A stretch of 32,517 nucleotides of DNA from Anaerolineaceae bacterium UBA6133 (GCA_002435825.1 DIVL01000008.1:1-32517); one strand, 5' to 3'. Shown: positions 1 to 8,639, numbered from the stretch's first letter. The notes: a model not told the origin generated them from the sequence alone. Numbers and translations: made by a program.

Positions 1-65
1 ATGTATTTAGATGCAATTGCCCTGGCATTAGTTCATCTAAAATGTTACTGAGATGCTATCGTTAG

Positions 66-83
66 GTCAAATGAAAATGTTAC
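66..83 (+). repeat. Left terminal inverted repeat of the IS
   Basis: This 18-bp sequence (gtcaaatgaaaatgttac) matches the reverse complement of 1353-1370 at 17 of 18 positions. It lies just ahead of the transposase start, and a second core copy occurs at 41-48. Confidence 0.75.
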
Positions 84-93
84 TGAGGTGGCG

Positions 94-1356
94 ATGGCAG
101 AAACGGATCGAATGAATATAGATGAACGCAGGAAATATTTACACAAGATCTGGGGGCGGTATCGGGACTCGACCAAACAGGAAAAGGGTCAGCTCTTGAC
201 TGAAGCGGAGGCTATCACAGGCCTGCATCGCAAGTCGATCATGCGCATCCTGAATGGGCGTTTGTCCAGGAAGAGACGTGAGAAACAAAGGGGCAAGAGT
301 TATGGGTGTGAAGTGGAAGATGTCTTACACATCATTGCGCGCAGTCTGGATTATCCTTGTGCAGAGCGTTTGAAGCCCAATCTGCCCTGGATGGCTGAGC
401 ATCTGGCTGCCTATGGTGAGTTGAAACTTGACGCTGAACTGCGCGAGCAATTGGCAAAAGTGAGCATCTCCACCGTGAAACGGCTACTGAAGAAGCGTGG
501 AAAGACAGACGCCAAGTTAGCCTTCCGCAAAGTCCCCAGGCAAAGACAGAGACAATTGAGCAGAAGCATTCCTATCCAGCGTATTGATTGGCAGACCCAA
601 GAGCCAGGTCACTTTGAGGTCTATTTGGTGCACCACTGTGGCCATAGCAGCGGCGGCATGTACGTCTACAGCCTGCAGATGGTCGATGTTGCCACCGGTT
701 GGGCTGAACCAACTGCCATCTACGGCAACTCTTTCCAGGCTACCAAAGATGGCTTTGATTTCCTATTGGCGCGTTTACCTTTCAATGTCGTTGAACTTCA
801 CCCCGATAACGGTGCTGAGTTCATCAACCAGTTGCTATATCGCCACTGGCATGCCCTTATCCCCAATCTGCAGGTCTCACGCAGCAAGCCTTATCGCAAG
901 AACGATAATCGCTTTGTCGAAGAAAACAACCTCAGTCTCATCCGCGCTTATGTCGGTCACTCGCGCTTTGACAGCCTGGATCAACTGTTCTGTATGCGTG
1001 ATCTGTATGAGAAGCTCTGGCTCTATCACAACTTCTTCTTGCCTGTCATGCATCTCAAAGAGAAACGTGTCAGCGCACAACATACCCTGCAGCGCATTCA
1101 CGATCAGGCCCTGACCCCTCTCGACCGTCTCATCCAGTCCGGCATCCTTTCCCAACCCGTTGAAGAGGGTCTACTCGAAATCAGAAAGGCAACAAACCCC
1201 TTGGAATTGCGTTCCCAGATTGATGTTCTGATTGAGCGCTTGCTTACTTTGCCCTGCTTGAAACCGGATCAAAAGCTTGATTTCTATCAAACCAAGCACA
1301 ACCTTAAAGAACCTTCGGTAACATTATCTTTTGAACCATCAACTAGCGCTTGGTAA
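94..1356 (+). CDS. IS transposase, integrase catalytic core, probably inactive
   Basis: This 420-residue protein has an N-terminal helix-turn-helix region (about residues 15-60) and a central RNase H-like integrase core. I chose ATG 94 because gaggtgg lies just upstream; a GTG at 88 is the other option. The core shows the conserved HCG and DVATGW blocks, the second catalytic Asp in HPDNGAEF, and a Glu in FVEENNLSL. In relatives, as I recall them, the first catalytic Asp sits in a motif like EIDLVAHCG. Here the sequence is EVYLVHHCG, with a Tyr codon (tat, 622-624) in that place, one base from an Asp codon (gat). That should abolish DDE chemistry. The stop codon lies inside the right terminal repeat. 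The reading frame is otherwise intact, so the loss looks recent. Confidence 0.85.
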   Translation: MAETDRMNIDERRKYLHKIWGRYRDSTKQEKGQLLTEAEAITGLHRKSIMRILNGRLSRKRREKQRGKSYGCEVEDVLHIIARSLDYPCAERLKPNLPWMAEHLAAYGELKLDAELREQLAKVSISTVKRLLKKRGKTDAKLAFRKVPRQRQRQLSRSIPIQRIDWQTQEPGHFEVYLVHHCGHSSGGMYVYSLQMVDVATGWAEPTAIYGNSFQATKDGFDFLLARLPFNVVELHPDNGAEFINQLLYRHWHALIPNLQVSRSKPYRKNDNRFVEENNLSLIRAYVGHSRFDSLDQLFCMRDLYEKLWLYHNFFLPVMHLKEKRVSAQHTLQRIHDQALTPLDRLIQSGILSQPVEEGLLEIRKATNPLELRSQIDVLIERLLTLPCLKPDQKLDFYQTKHNLKEPSVTLSFEPSTSAW

Positions 1357-1370
1357 CATTATCATTTGAC
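1353..1370 (-). repeat. Right terminal inverted repeat of the IS
   Basis: This is the partner of 66-83, with one mismatch. The transposase stop codon (1354-1356) lies within it. A second core copy occurs inside the element at 1318-1325. Confidence 0.75.
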
Positions 1371-1529
1371 TTGACACTGGGTTGATTTCTGAAAAAAGTC
1401 AGCAGTTGATCCAATCAACGGCCAGAATTGGAAGGAATAAATCCCCGTTATTGAGGCAAACCAATTCGCAAGGTGATTGTTGTGCCAGGCAGGTTGGTAA
1501 ATATAGTTGTTTAGCTGTATTGATCAGAA

Positions 1530-1563
1530 ATAAAACAAACACTCCTTCAATTTAAGGAGTGTT
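1530..1563 (-). terminator. Intrinsic terminator downstream of the VOC gene
   Basis: A perfect 10-bp stem (1538-1547 with 1554-1563) has a six-base loop. On the minus strand it is followed by a T-rich run (tttgttttattt). It lies about 100 bp beyond the VOC stop codon and could work in both directions. The rest of the gap 1357-1666 shows nothing I can name. Confidence 0.7.
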
Positions 1564-1666
1564 AGTTTATTGCTTTTTTGCAGGCGCTACCAAGTAACAA
1601 CAGAGGATGTTGCTATAGCCTCAAATTGTCACAAAGCAGAACAGCAAATGGTTCTATCCTTTAAGG

Positions 1667-2071
1667 CTATTCTGGCATCTCCATCCAAATGGTTTCCCAA
1701 ATATGCCCATCAAGATCTGCGATGTCGCGACCATACATACCTTCTGCCCCTTCGATTATTACCTCTGGCAGCAATTTTCCGCCATTTGCCACAGCGGCGG
1801 CAACAAATTTGTCCACCTCTTCTTTACTGTCAAAGGAAAGTGCGTTCAAGACCTGGGCAGAATTGTGTGTGTCAGGGATGGAGCGCCCGGCTGTGAATTT
1901 CTTAAAGAAATCGTGTGTCAGGAGCATCACCCATATCTGATCGGACCACACCATCCCAGCACCCTGATCATTAGAGAATTGTTCGTTCTTGACGAAACCC
2001 AAAGCTTCGTAGAATTTTACTGACCGTTGGAGGTCAGCGACCGGTAAGTTGACAAAGATCATTTTAGCCAT
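1667..2071 (-). CDS. VOC-superfamily (glyoxalase/bleomycin-resistance-like) protein
   Basis: This 134-residue protein begins with the strand-loop-helix pattern of the vicinal oxygen chelate fold (FVNLPVADLQRSVKFYEALGF) and ends with a DLDGHIWE block near the usual final metal ligand. One chain holds the two babb modules expected for the fold. Members include lactoylglutathione lyase, dioxygenases and antibiotic-binding proteins. This one resembles the small cytosolic, often uncharacterised VOC proteins, and no substrate can be inferred. A gagga site precedes the ATG. It is transcribed alone, with its own terminator at 1530-1563. Confidence 0.85.
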   Translation of the reverse strand: MAKMIFVNLPVADLQRSVKFYEALGFVKNEQFSNDQGAGMVWSDQIWVMLLTHDFFKKFTAGRSIPDTHNSAQVLNALSFDSKEEVDKFVAAAVANGGKLLPEVIIEGAEGMYGRDIADLDGHIWETIWMEMPE

Positions 2072-2640
2072 TCTTCCTCACTTTCTGATTGGCGAAAATA
2101 AAAATTCTAACTATCAGCATATTCCAATCCAGACACATTATCAACAGAATATAGAATGTTTGTATAGGGTCGGTTCTGGACCACTTACTCCACCAAACTT
2201 ACCGGTTCCAGAACAGGTCCATGCAAGTAGCACAGGATAATAACGGAGGACAAAGTTGAGTGTTTGCAATCAGGTTGATACTGCGGAAGGTTCAGTAGGC
2301 ACCAATAACAATTTTCCGTACTTTTGCTACAGTTATGGGTTTATCTGGTTGAAGTATTCTTCGAATGCAGTATGACGGTGCCACCTGATAGAAAGCCGTT
2401 TTGTATATCGACATTGAACAAGGCGGTGGGTATCACCTACTTCATTCAACCCCAATCATTTTCCTTATTGCCCCTGATATACTTCGATTCTCCAGCATCA
2501 TACAAAACTAGCTTACCAAACCATGCCCCCTTTAATTTCGGGTAAACTTAATCAAGAATTTGTCTGCCCGCCAGTCTGGCAGATTGCTTATGGAAATTCG
2601 GGTTAATACCCTTCCGGTCAGCCAATTAACAGGAGTGATT
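2072..2640. other. Gene-free intergenic region (about 570 bp)
   Basis: I see no convincing gene here. Short open frames at 2049-2240 and 2324-2545 have no recognisable motifs and no good ribosome-binding sites. An 8-bp perfect inverted repeat (2173-2180 with 2207-2214) is the only clear structure in the left half. The right end holds the ribosome-binding site of the next gene (aacaggag at about 2629). I looked for a cobalamin riboswitch ahead of the putative B12 protein and did not find its conserved boxes. Confidence 0.5.
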
Positions 2641-4266
2641 ATGAAAACTGTCGTTGCGGGGGCCTTGGGGGAATGCGTGCACGTCGCTGGCGTGACCAGT
2701 TTTTTACGCCTGGCTGAAATTGCTGGCTGGCGGACCGTGTTTTTGGGTCCGGCGGTCTCTGTTGAGCGTTTCGTGCAGGCAATCAAAGAGGAAAATGCCG
2801 ACCTGGTCGGCGTATCTTACCGACTGACACCCGAGAATGGCGAGCGCCTGTTGGGCGAATTCGCAGAAGCAGCTTCTGACCTGCATGATTCCGGCGTCCG
2901 CTTTGTCTTTGGCGGCACCCCGCCGGTGGCCCAGCGCGCTGAAGCCCTGGGGAAATTTTTTGAGAAGTTCTTTGACGGCAGCCAGCCGATGGACGAAGTT
3001 CTGGCCTTCCTGCGTGGGGAAACCCAAGCAGGTGAAGGTGCCCTGAGTTACCCTCAGGATCTCATCAGCCGGATCGCCTGGAAAACGCCTTACCCTCTAT
3101 TACGTCACCACTTTGGTTTGCCAACCATGGAAGCCAGCCTGGATGGGATCGCGAAGATCGCTGAGGCGAAAGCCCTGGATGTGATTTCCCTGGGGATAGA
3201 CCAGGACGCCCAGGCGAATTTTTTCCATCCCGAACGCCAGAATCCCCGCGCGAAAGGCGCGGGCGGAGTGCCGGTTCGATCTGACCAGGATTACCGGGAC
3301 CTTTTTGCCGCCTCTCGCCGCGGGAATTTCCCTCTCATGCGCACCTACTCCGGCACTGACGACTTCCTCCGCCTGGCAGAGATGTACGTTGAGACCATCA
3401 ACATCGCCTGGTGCGCTATACCCCTCTTCTGGTTCAACCAGATGGACGGACGCGGACCGATCCCCCTGAGGGAGTCCATCCAGGAGCACCAGGAGGTGAT
3501 GGCGTGGTATGGCAGCCGGGGAATTCCGGTGGAATTAAACGAACCTCACCATTGGGGCATGCGCGACGCATCAGACGTGGTTTATGTGACCTCCGGGTAC
3601 CTTTCCGCGCTCAACGCTAAGAGAATGGGTGTATGGGACTATATCGCGCAGATGATGTTCAACAGCCCTGCCGGGCTTTCTGACGCGATGGACCTCGCCA
3701 GGATGCTGGCTATTCTTGAATTAAACGAGCCCCTGGAAGATGAGACATTCCACATTTGGCGGCAAACCAGAACCGGCCTGCTGAGTTATCCGCTGGATGA
3801 CGATGCCGCCCGCGCGCACCTGGCAGCGAGCATCTACGTCCAAATGGCGCTCAAACCGCACATCGTCCACATTGTTGGGCACACGGAAGCGGATCATGCC
3901 GCCACCGCAGAGGATATCATCGCTGCCAGCCGCATGGCACGCCAGGCTATCGAAAATGCCTTGCGCGGCCAGCCGGACATGCTCAGCGATCCGTTAATTC
4001 TCAAGAGAAAAGACCACCTGGTCGCCGAGGTAAAAATAACTCTCCAGGCGATCCGCAACCTGGGCGACGGCAGCGACGCTGCCCTGACGGATCCACTCAC
4101 ACTCGCCGAAGCGGTACGCGTCGGCATTATGGACGCCCCTCAACTCAAGAATAATCCCTTCGCCCCTGGCGTCGTCCGCACGCGTGTGCTGAACGGAGCC
4201 TGTGAGACAGTGGACGAAAACGGAATAATTATCGACGAGCAGACACGACTGCAAAATTATCTCTAA
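2641..4266 (+). CDS. Cobalamin-binding-domain-like protein with glutamate-mutase-like C-terminal region
   Basis: I start this protein (541 residues) at ATG 2641, directly after aacaggag; an upstream in-frame start at 2560 lacks a site. Residues 1 to about 130 read as a Rossmann-like B12-binding domain. The usual cofactor motif DxHxxG appears as CVHVAG: the His (residue 14) is kept but the Asp is replaced by Cys. The later VGVSYRLTPENG and FVFGGTPP segments fit that fold. The long C-terminal part has conserved-looking blocks (MRTYSGTDD, PLFWFNQMDGRGP, NEPHHWGMRDA, MMFNSP) that recall the TIM-barrel subunits of B12 carbon-skeleton mutases such as glutamate mutase E. That resemblance is from memory. 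It is nine bases from the opine-dehydrogenase-like gene, so the two likely share a pathway. The substrate is unknown. Confidence 0.65.
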   Translation: MKTVVAGALGECVHVAGVTSFLRLAEIAGWRTVFLGPAVSVERFVQAIKEENADLVGVSYRLTPENGERLLGEFAEAASDLHDSGVRFVFGGTPPVAQRAEALGKFFEKFFDGSQPMDEVLAFLRGETQAGEGALSYPQDLISRIAWKTPYPLLRHHFGLPTMEASLDGIAKIAEAKALDVISLGIDQDAQANFFHPERQNPRAKGAGGVPVRSDQDYRDLFAASRRGNFPLMRTYSGTDDFLRLAEMYVETINIAWCAIPLFWFNQMDGRGPIPLRESIQEHQEVMAWYGSRGIPVELNEPHHWGMRDASDVVYVTSGYLSALNAKRMGVWDYIAQMMFNSPAGLSDAMDLARMLAILELNEPLEDETFHIWRQTRTGLLSYPLDDDAARAHLAASIYVQMALKPHIVHIVGHTEADHAATAEDIIAASRMARQAIENALRGQPDMLSDPLILKRKDHLVAEVKITLQAIRNLGDGSDAALTDPLTLAEAVRVGIMDAPQLKNNPFAPGVVRTRVLNGACETVDENGIIIDEQTRLQNYL

Positions 4267-4275
4267 GGAGCATTG

Positions 4276-5379
4276 ATGAGCAAAGAATATACTTTTGGCG
4301 TAATTGGAGCTGGCAATGGCGGAAAAGCCATGGCAGCTTACCTGGCATTACTGGGCAAGAAAGTGCTGCTCTTTAACCGTACCTTTTTGCACGTGGAAGT
4401 CATCGCGCAAAGGCAAGGCATTGATCTGATAAACCCTGGTGGTTTGGAGGGTTTTGGAAAACTGGAATTGGTGACCGACAATATTGAAGAACTGTTGACA
4501 GGATCACAGGTCATCATGGTAGTCACCCCCTCCACAGCACACAAGGATATCGCCATCGCCTCCACGCCTTATTTGCGGGATGACCATATCGTTATCCTGC
4601 ACCCCGGCCGAACTGGCGGCGCGCTGGAATTCGCTGAAACGCTCCGGCAAAATGGCTGCACAACCAACCCGATCATCTCCGAAGCAGAGACTTTCATTTT
4701 TGCCAGCAGGTCCGAAGGACCCAGCCTCGCGCGCATTTTCCGCATCAAGGAATCTGTGCCGCTGGCTGCGCTGCCCGCAAACCGCACGAAAGAGGTTTTG
4801 GAAGCCATCCATACTGCCTTCCCGCAGTACATAAACGGCGGGAATGTTTTGATGACCGGATTAAACAATATGGGGGCTGTCTTCCACCCCGCGCTTGCCA
4901 TGCTCAACGCAGGTTGGATTGAAGCCACCCACGGCAATTTTGAGTTCTACGTAGACGGCGTCACACCCTCCGTTGCGCGGGTGTTGGAAGTGATCGACCG
5001 CGAAAGGGTCACGGTAGCATCAGCCCTGGGATTGCGGGCGCGCACAGGCCTTGAATGGCTCGAACTGGCGTATAACGCGACTGGAGACAACCTCTATGAA
5101 GCCATGCATAACCAGACCGGATATAACGGCATCAAGGCACCTCCGACACTTAATCACCGTTATATCTTCGAAGAAGTGCCCATGAGCCTGGTGCCGATCG
5201 CTTCGTTTGGAGAACGCTATGGCGTCTCGGTTAACGGCATCCGCAGCATTATCAGCCTGGGCTGTTTCCTGCATAATACAGATTTCTGGCGCAAGGGCAG
5301 AACCGTAGAAAGGCTGGGTATAAAAGAGCTCAGCATCGGCGAGCTAACGCATTATGTGGAAACAGGCGAAAGGGACTGA
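4276..5379 (+). CDS. NAD/NADP octopine/nopaline dehydrogenase family protein
   Basis: This 367-residue protein starts at ATG 4276 after the taaggag that overlaps the previous stop codon. The N-terminus shows a dinucleotide-binding GAGNGG motif (GVIGAGNGGKAMAAYLALLG). The C-terminal half matches the opine dehydrogenase helical domain, with a conserved GLNNMGAVFHP block and an FEEVPMSLVPIASFG segment. Family members reductively couple an amino acid to a 2-oxo acid, or the reverse, using NAD(P)H. Others act on related imine or ketone substrates. The tight link to the B12-binding-like gene upstream suggests a joint catabolic route rather than classical opine metabolism; this is an inference. Confidence 0.85.
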   Translation: MSKEYTFGVIGAGNGGKAMAAYLALLGKKVLLFNRTFLHVEVIAQRQGIDLINPGGLEGFGKLELVTDNIEELLTGSQVIMVVTPSTAHKDIAIASTPYLRDDHIVILHPGRTGGALEFAETLRQNGCTTNPIISEAETFIFASRSEGPSLARIFRIKESVPLAALPANRTKEVLEAIHTAFPQYINGGNVLMTGLNNMGAVFHPALAMLNAGWIEATHGNFEFYVDGVTPSVARVLEVIDRERVTVASALGLRARTGLEWLELAYNATGDNLYEAMHNQTGYNGIKAPPTLNHRYIFEEVPMSLVPIASFGERYGVSVNGIRSIISLGCFLHNTDFWRKGRTVERLGIKELSIGELTHYVETGERD

Positions 5380-5407
5380 GATTCTCGGATAGCCTTGCTG
5401 CTAAAGG

Positions 5408-5437
5408 AAAAAAAACGGCCGGCATTGATTGCCGGCC
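5408..5437 (-). terminator. Intrinsic terminator between convergent genes
   Basis: A perfect 8-bp GC-rich stem (5417-5424 with 5430-5437) with a five-base loop is followed on the minus strand by an eight-T run (complement of 5408-5415). It terminates the gene at 5461-6510 and may also stop read-through from the opine-dehydrogenase-like gene. Confidence 0.85.
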
Positions 5438-5460
5438 ATATTCATAAGATTATAGGACGG

Positions 5461-6510
5461 TTAATATTCCAGGACGTACATTGCCACTTCGTTCGTCTCG
5501 CGATTGGTAGCCACGATCAGGCGCTTGCCATCCTGCTCAAAATAGGTCACATTCGCCGGACCGCTATCTCTATCCAAAAGCTGGAAATGATAATTTTTCG
5601 CTTCGTGATCCCAGGTGAGAGCGAGCAATTCTCTTCTACCCTTGCGATTGCCTAAAAGGATAGTCGGCGTGCTGTTGATCTGCCCTGACCAGATCGCGTG
5701 CAGGAACTCCACCGGCTCCGGATGGGCGTAGTCCAGCTCATATTTGCCGTTCACCAGGCGCCAGATGCGCAAGATGTTGCCGTGGAAGGGCGCAAAAGTC
5801 AATAGTTCCAGCAGACCGTCACCATCCAGGTCGATCAGAGTACCATCACTGCAGGCTTCATCGAGCAGTTTTTCCATCTTCCAGGCTGGCTGCTCGGGGC
5901 TTGGTGGAGTGACTTTGAATACGCCATTTTCAGCGCTCACCAATGAAAAAGGTCTTCCGTTCTCATAGCAGCGGTAGTAGCCGTGATTCCTGGTAAGCCC
6001 CTCTGCCAGCACGCTCAGCTCAAGCTTAACGTCCTCAGCCAGCAGATCCTCAGGCAATTCGGCGATGTAAACCCTGCCCGGGTGGGTCCAGTCTTCCTTG
6101 TATTCATGCCCGGATTTGAGGGTGCAGGCGATCAGGTAGTTTTTCTCAGGGGTCACCAACACATCAAAGCGGTGCACAAAAGGCAGCTCAGCCACGGTTT
6201 TCACCTGCCAGTTCCCCTCTACAATGTGAGCCAGCACGATACGTGCTTTCAATGCATCGTTCGGTCCGTAAAATTCCTGGGTGGAAAGAAACTGATTCTC
6301 CTTTCCAGGAACAGGCACCAAAGACATCACACCGCCCGGATCCTGCCAAATCTGCTCCACCAACTGCCCTTCCAGATCAAAAAAGAAGCAACCCCCTGCC
6401 TTTTCTGTGGCAATCAGGAAGCCCTTTTTGCCTCGCAGTGTGGTTGGGCAAACTGAATAACACTTTTCTATCTCTGCAATTGCATGCTTCGTGAACTTAA
6501 TCTCATTCAT
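5461..6510 (-). CDS. Uncharacterised predicted beta-propeller (FG-GAP/VCBS-like) protein
   Basis: I do not recognise a named family for this 349-residue protein. It has no signal peptide and no membrane segment, so it is probably cytosolic. The sequence is built of repeated short beta-rich stretches such as GFLIATEKAGGCFFFDLEGQ and DGTLIDLDGDGLLELLTFAP. The DLDGDGLLELL segment (residues about 230-242) is a calcium-loop-like FG-GAP/VCBS motif seen in propeller blades. Several blade-like units suggest a propeller that binds a ligand. It lies 54 bases after ptsI in the same direction, so it may be co-transcribed with the PTS genes, although a hairpin sits between them. Confidence 0.6.
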   Translation of the reverse strand: MNEIKFTKHAIAEIEKCYSVCPTTLRGKKGFLIATEKAGGCFFFDLEGQLVEQIWQDPGGVMSLVPVPGKENQFLSTQEFYGPNDALKARIVLAHIVEGNWQVKTVAELPFVHRFDVLVTPEKNYLIACTLKSGHEYKEDWTHPGRVYIAELPEDLLAEDVKLELSVLAEGLTRNHGYYRCYENGRPFSLVSAENGVFKVTPPSPEQPAWKMEKLLDEACSDGTLIDLDGDGLLELLTFAPFHGNILRIWRLVNGKYELDYAHPEPVEFLHAIWSGQINSTPTILLGNRKGRRELLALTWDHEAKNYHFQLLDRDSGPANVTYFEQDGKRLIVATNRETNEVAMYVLEY

Positions 6511-6532
6511 CTCAGTCTCTCTTAATGTAATA

Positions 6533-6554
6533 CGCCTGCCGAAAAGGGCAGGCG
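6533..6554 (-). other. Hairpin between ptsI and the propeller gene
   Basis: A perfect 8-bp stem (6533-6540 with 6547-6554) has no T-run on either side. It is more likely a processing or attenuating hairpin than a strong terminator, and may lower expression of the downstream gene. Confidence 0.45.
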
Positions 6555-6563
6555 CTGGATATC

Positions 6564-8309
6564 TTACTTCTTAGTTGTCGCAGTTTGCTTCTGTTCGCGT
6601 TTGGCTACTTCGGCTTTGAGATAAGCTTGCACGTCAGCCTGGGTATCCATGTTCATCACATTTTCCGCAATCTCCTCAGTCTCAGCCAGCGTAAAGAATG
6701 AGAGCGTGCGCTTGACATGAGCAATGTTGGAAGCGTTCATGCTGAATTTGCGCAGACCAAGCCCAAACAGGACAATGGCTGCCAGCGGTTCGCCCGCCAG
6801 TTCACCACACACCGAGACCGGTTTACCGGCGTCGTTGTATTCCTTAATAATTTTGCCAAGGATGCAGAACATAGCCGGAGAAGAGCTCTGGTAGTAGCCT
6901 GTGATCTTTGGATTCATACGGTCGACCGCATGCAAGTATTGGGTCAGATCGTTGGTCCCGACACTGGCAAAGTCGGTTTCTTTCGCTGCCAGGTCTGCAA
7001 TCATGGCAATCGATGGGATCTCAATCATGATTCCTATGTTGATCTTCTCATCAAAGGGAATGCCTTCCGCCAGCAATTCAGCTTTAGCCTCTCGAACCGC
7101 TGCCTTTGCTGCCCTGACGTCATCAATCGTGCCCACCATGGGGAACATGATCTGCATGGGACCAAAGGCTGAAGCCCGCAGTGCTGCACGCAGCTGCGTT
7201 TTGAACATTTCGGGCATATCCAGGCAAAGCCGCAGCGCGCGATTGCCCAGAAAGGGATTGTCTTCCTTCGGAAGTACCAGGTAGCGCAGAGTCTTATCGC
7301 CGCCGATATCGAGTGTTCGCAGAGTCACGGGATTGCCCATCGCGTTGGCAAGTACTTTCTTGTAAGCCGCAAACTGCTCGTCCTCGGTGGGCATGTGCTC
7401 GCTTTCCATGTAAATAAATTCAGTTCGGAAGAGACCAATGAAGTCGACGTACTTAAACCCTTCATCAGGCTCGGTCGTGCCGATGTTCAGACCGATGCTG
7501 AAGCGTTCGCCACTTGCGACAAGCGGAATGCGATCCAGGTATTCAGCGGTTTGCTTCTCGCTCTTGAGGTATTCCACGAGCTTTGCTTCGTAATCCGTGA
7601 TAGTTATGCGCTCGGGTTCCAACATTACCTGTCCCTTGAGCGCATCCAAAATGACCATCTCCCCGTTTTTCATGATTGCAGTGGCATCCGGCACACCCAG
7701 AACGGCTGGGATCTTGAAACTTCGGGCAAGGATAGCGGTGTGCGAGGTGGCTCCACCAACTTCTGTGATAATGCCCATCACATGTGCCCGGTCGAGTGTG
7801 GCGGTGTCACTTGGAAGCAAGTCGTGCGCCACAACCACCACTTTTTCGCGCAAATTGGCCAGATTTTGCTCTTTTTCACCTTTTAGGATGCGCAAAACCC
7901 GGTTCCGCACGTCGCGCAAGTCTGCGGCTCGGGCTGCAATCAGCGGATCTTTGGCTTTTTCGAGCAGAATGGCAAATTCGGTGAAGACCATGTCAACGGC
8001 ATAGTCTGGCATTGCTTTGTCTGAAAAAATCATATCCCTGACTTCTTCAGCCACTTCTTCATCATTCAGGATTTCAATATGCGCGGTGAATATTTTGGCT
8101 TTTTCAGGAGACTCCACAGATAAAGATGCCACAATTGCATCCAGTTCAGTCTCAGCCGCAGCAAGTGCGTCAGTGAATTGCTTGAACCTTACAACTTCTT
8201 GTCCAGCTTCAAAATATGACTCGTGGACATCGGCCTTGAAAGCCTTGTAGACATAAACTTTCGCCAGGGCAATACCCCTGGAAACTGGATTACCTTTTAG
8301 AATCCTCAT
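6564..8309 (-). CDS. ptsI: PTS phosphoenolpyruvate-protein phosphotransferase (enzyme I)
   Basis: Enzyme I takes phosphate from phosphoenolpyruvate and passes it to HPr in the cytosol. I start the 581-residue protein at ATG 8309, which follows aaggagag; a TTG at 8324 lies upstream of that site. The active-site His is residue 190 in GGATSHTAILARS, the classical signature. The C-terminal PEP-binding barrel includes LFRTEFIYM, the metal-binding IMIEIPS segment, GTNDLTQY and the conserved Cys in SVCGELAGE. The length matches the family, and all key residues are present, so it should be active. The gene follows ptsH by 32 bases. No PTS permease (EII) gene is present in the window. Confidence 0.97.
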   Translation of the reverse strand: MRILKGNPVSRGIALAKVYVYKAFKADVHESYFEAGQEVVRFKQFTDALAAAETELDAIVASLSVESPEKAKIFTAHIEILNDEEVAEEVRDMIFSDKAMPDYAVDMVFTEFAILLEKAKDPLIAARAADLRDVRNRVLRILKGEKEQNLANLREKVVVVAHDLLPSDTATLDRAHVMGIITEVGGATSHTAILARSFKIPAVLGVPDATAIMKNGEMVILDALKGQVMLEPERITITDYEAKLVEYLKSEKQTAEYLDRIPLVASGERFSIGLNIGTTEPDEGFKYVDFIGLFRTEFIYMESEHMPTEDEQFAAYKKVLANAMGNPVTLRTLDIGGDKTLRYLVLPKEDNPFLGNRALRLCLDMPEMFKTQLRAALRASAFGPMQIMFPMVGTIDDVRAAKAAVREAKAELLAEGIPFDEKINIGIMIEIPSIAMIADLAAKETDFASVGTNDLTQYLHAVDRMNPKITGYYQSSSPAMFCILGKIIKEYNDAGKPVSVCGELAGEPLAAIVLFGLGLRKFSMNASNIAHVKRTLSFFTLAETEEIAENVMNMDTQADVQAYLKAEVAKREQKQTATTKK

Positions 8310-8341
8310 CTGCTCTCCTTTCAATTGACTAATGCTTTGTT

Positions 8342-8620
8342 TTAGTCTTCGCCAAACTTCGAGTCGACCAACTCCACCAACTTCTCAACCGCATCCTGCT
8401 CATCCGGTCCATCGGCGCTAATCTCGATGGGCGTATTCACCGAAAGACCCTGCGCAAGGATCTTGATGATGGATTTGGCATTGGATTCAGGAGCGTCATC
8501 AACGTCGAGCCTTCTCACAGTCACTTTCGACTCAAAACCTTTGGCGCAAGCAACGAATTCCGAAGCTGGGCGGGCATGCAGACCTGTCAGGTTCTTTAAT
8601 ACAGTTTGTTTGGAATACAT
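8342..8620 (-). CDS. ptsH: HPr phosphocarrier protein
   Basis: This 92-residue protein receives phosphate from enzyme I on His15 (NLTGLHARPAS) and donates it to PTS permeases or regulators. The regulatory serine region reads NAKSIIKIL, with the serine at residue 50, four positions later than the usual Ser46 because of a short insertion (DDAPES). HPr kinase control is therefore possible, but the usual SIMGVMSL context is altered. An aaaaaaggag site precedes the start. The gene begins 19 bases after the ulaE-like remnant, which suggests that ptsH was once the next gene of a longer sugar operon. Confidence 0.95.
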   Translation of the reverse strand: MYSKQTVLKNLTGLHARPASEFVACAKGFESKVTVRRLDVDDAPESNAKSIIKILAQGLSVNTPIEISADGPDEQDAVEKLVELVDSKFGED

Positions 8621-8639
8621 AGTTGATCTCCTTTTTTAT

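Larger units (their letters stand above)
36..1372 (+). mobile_element. Insertion sequence with DDE/integrase-type transposase
   Basis: A single transposase gene is enclosed by short inverted repeats. The best pair is an 18-bp match with one mismatch at 66-83 and 1353-1370. The core octamer aatgttac also occurs further out on the left (41-48) and further in on the right (complement, 1318-1325), so each end carries two copies about 35 bp apart. This double-ended arrangement suggests tandem transposase binding sites. The exact outer boundaries and any target duplication cannot be fixed because the left flank is only about 35 bp long. The family is not assigned with confidence; the transposase resembles the IS481/ISNCY-type integrase-core group. 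Confidence 0.75.

Noticed and set aside
2072..2640. Cobalamin riboswitch or small genes ahead of the B12-like protein
   Set aside because: No conserved B12-box-like sequence, and the short open frames have no motifs or good ribosome-binding sites.
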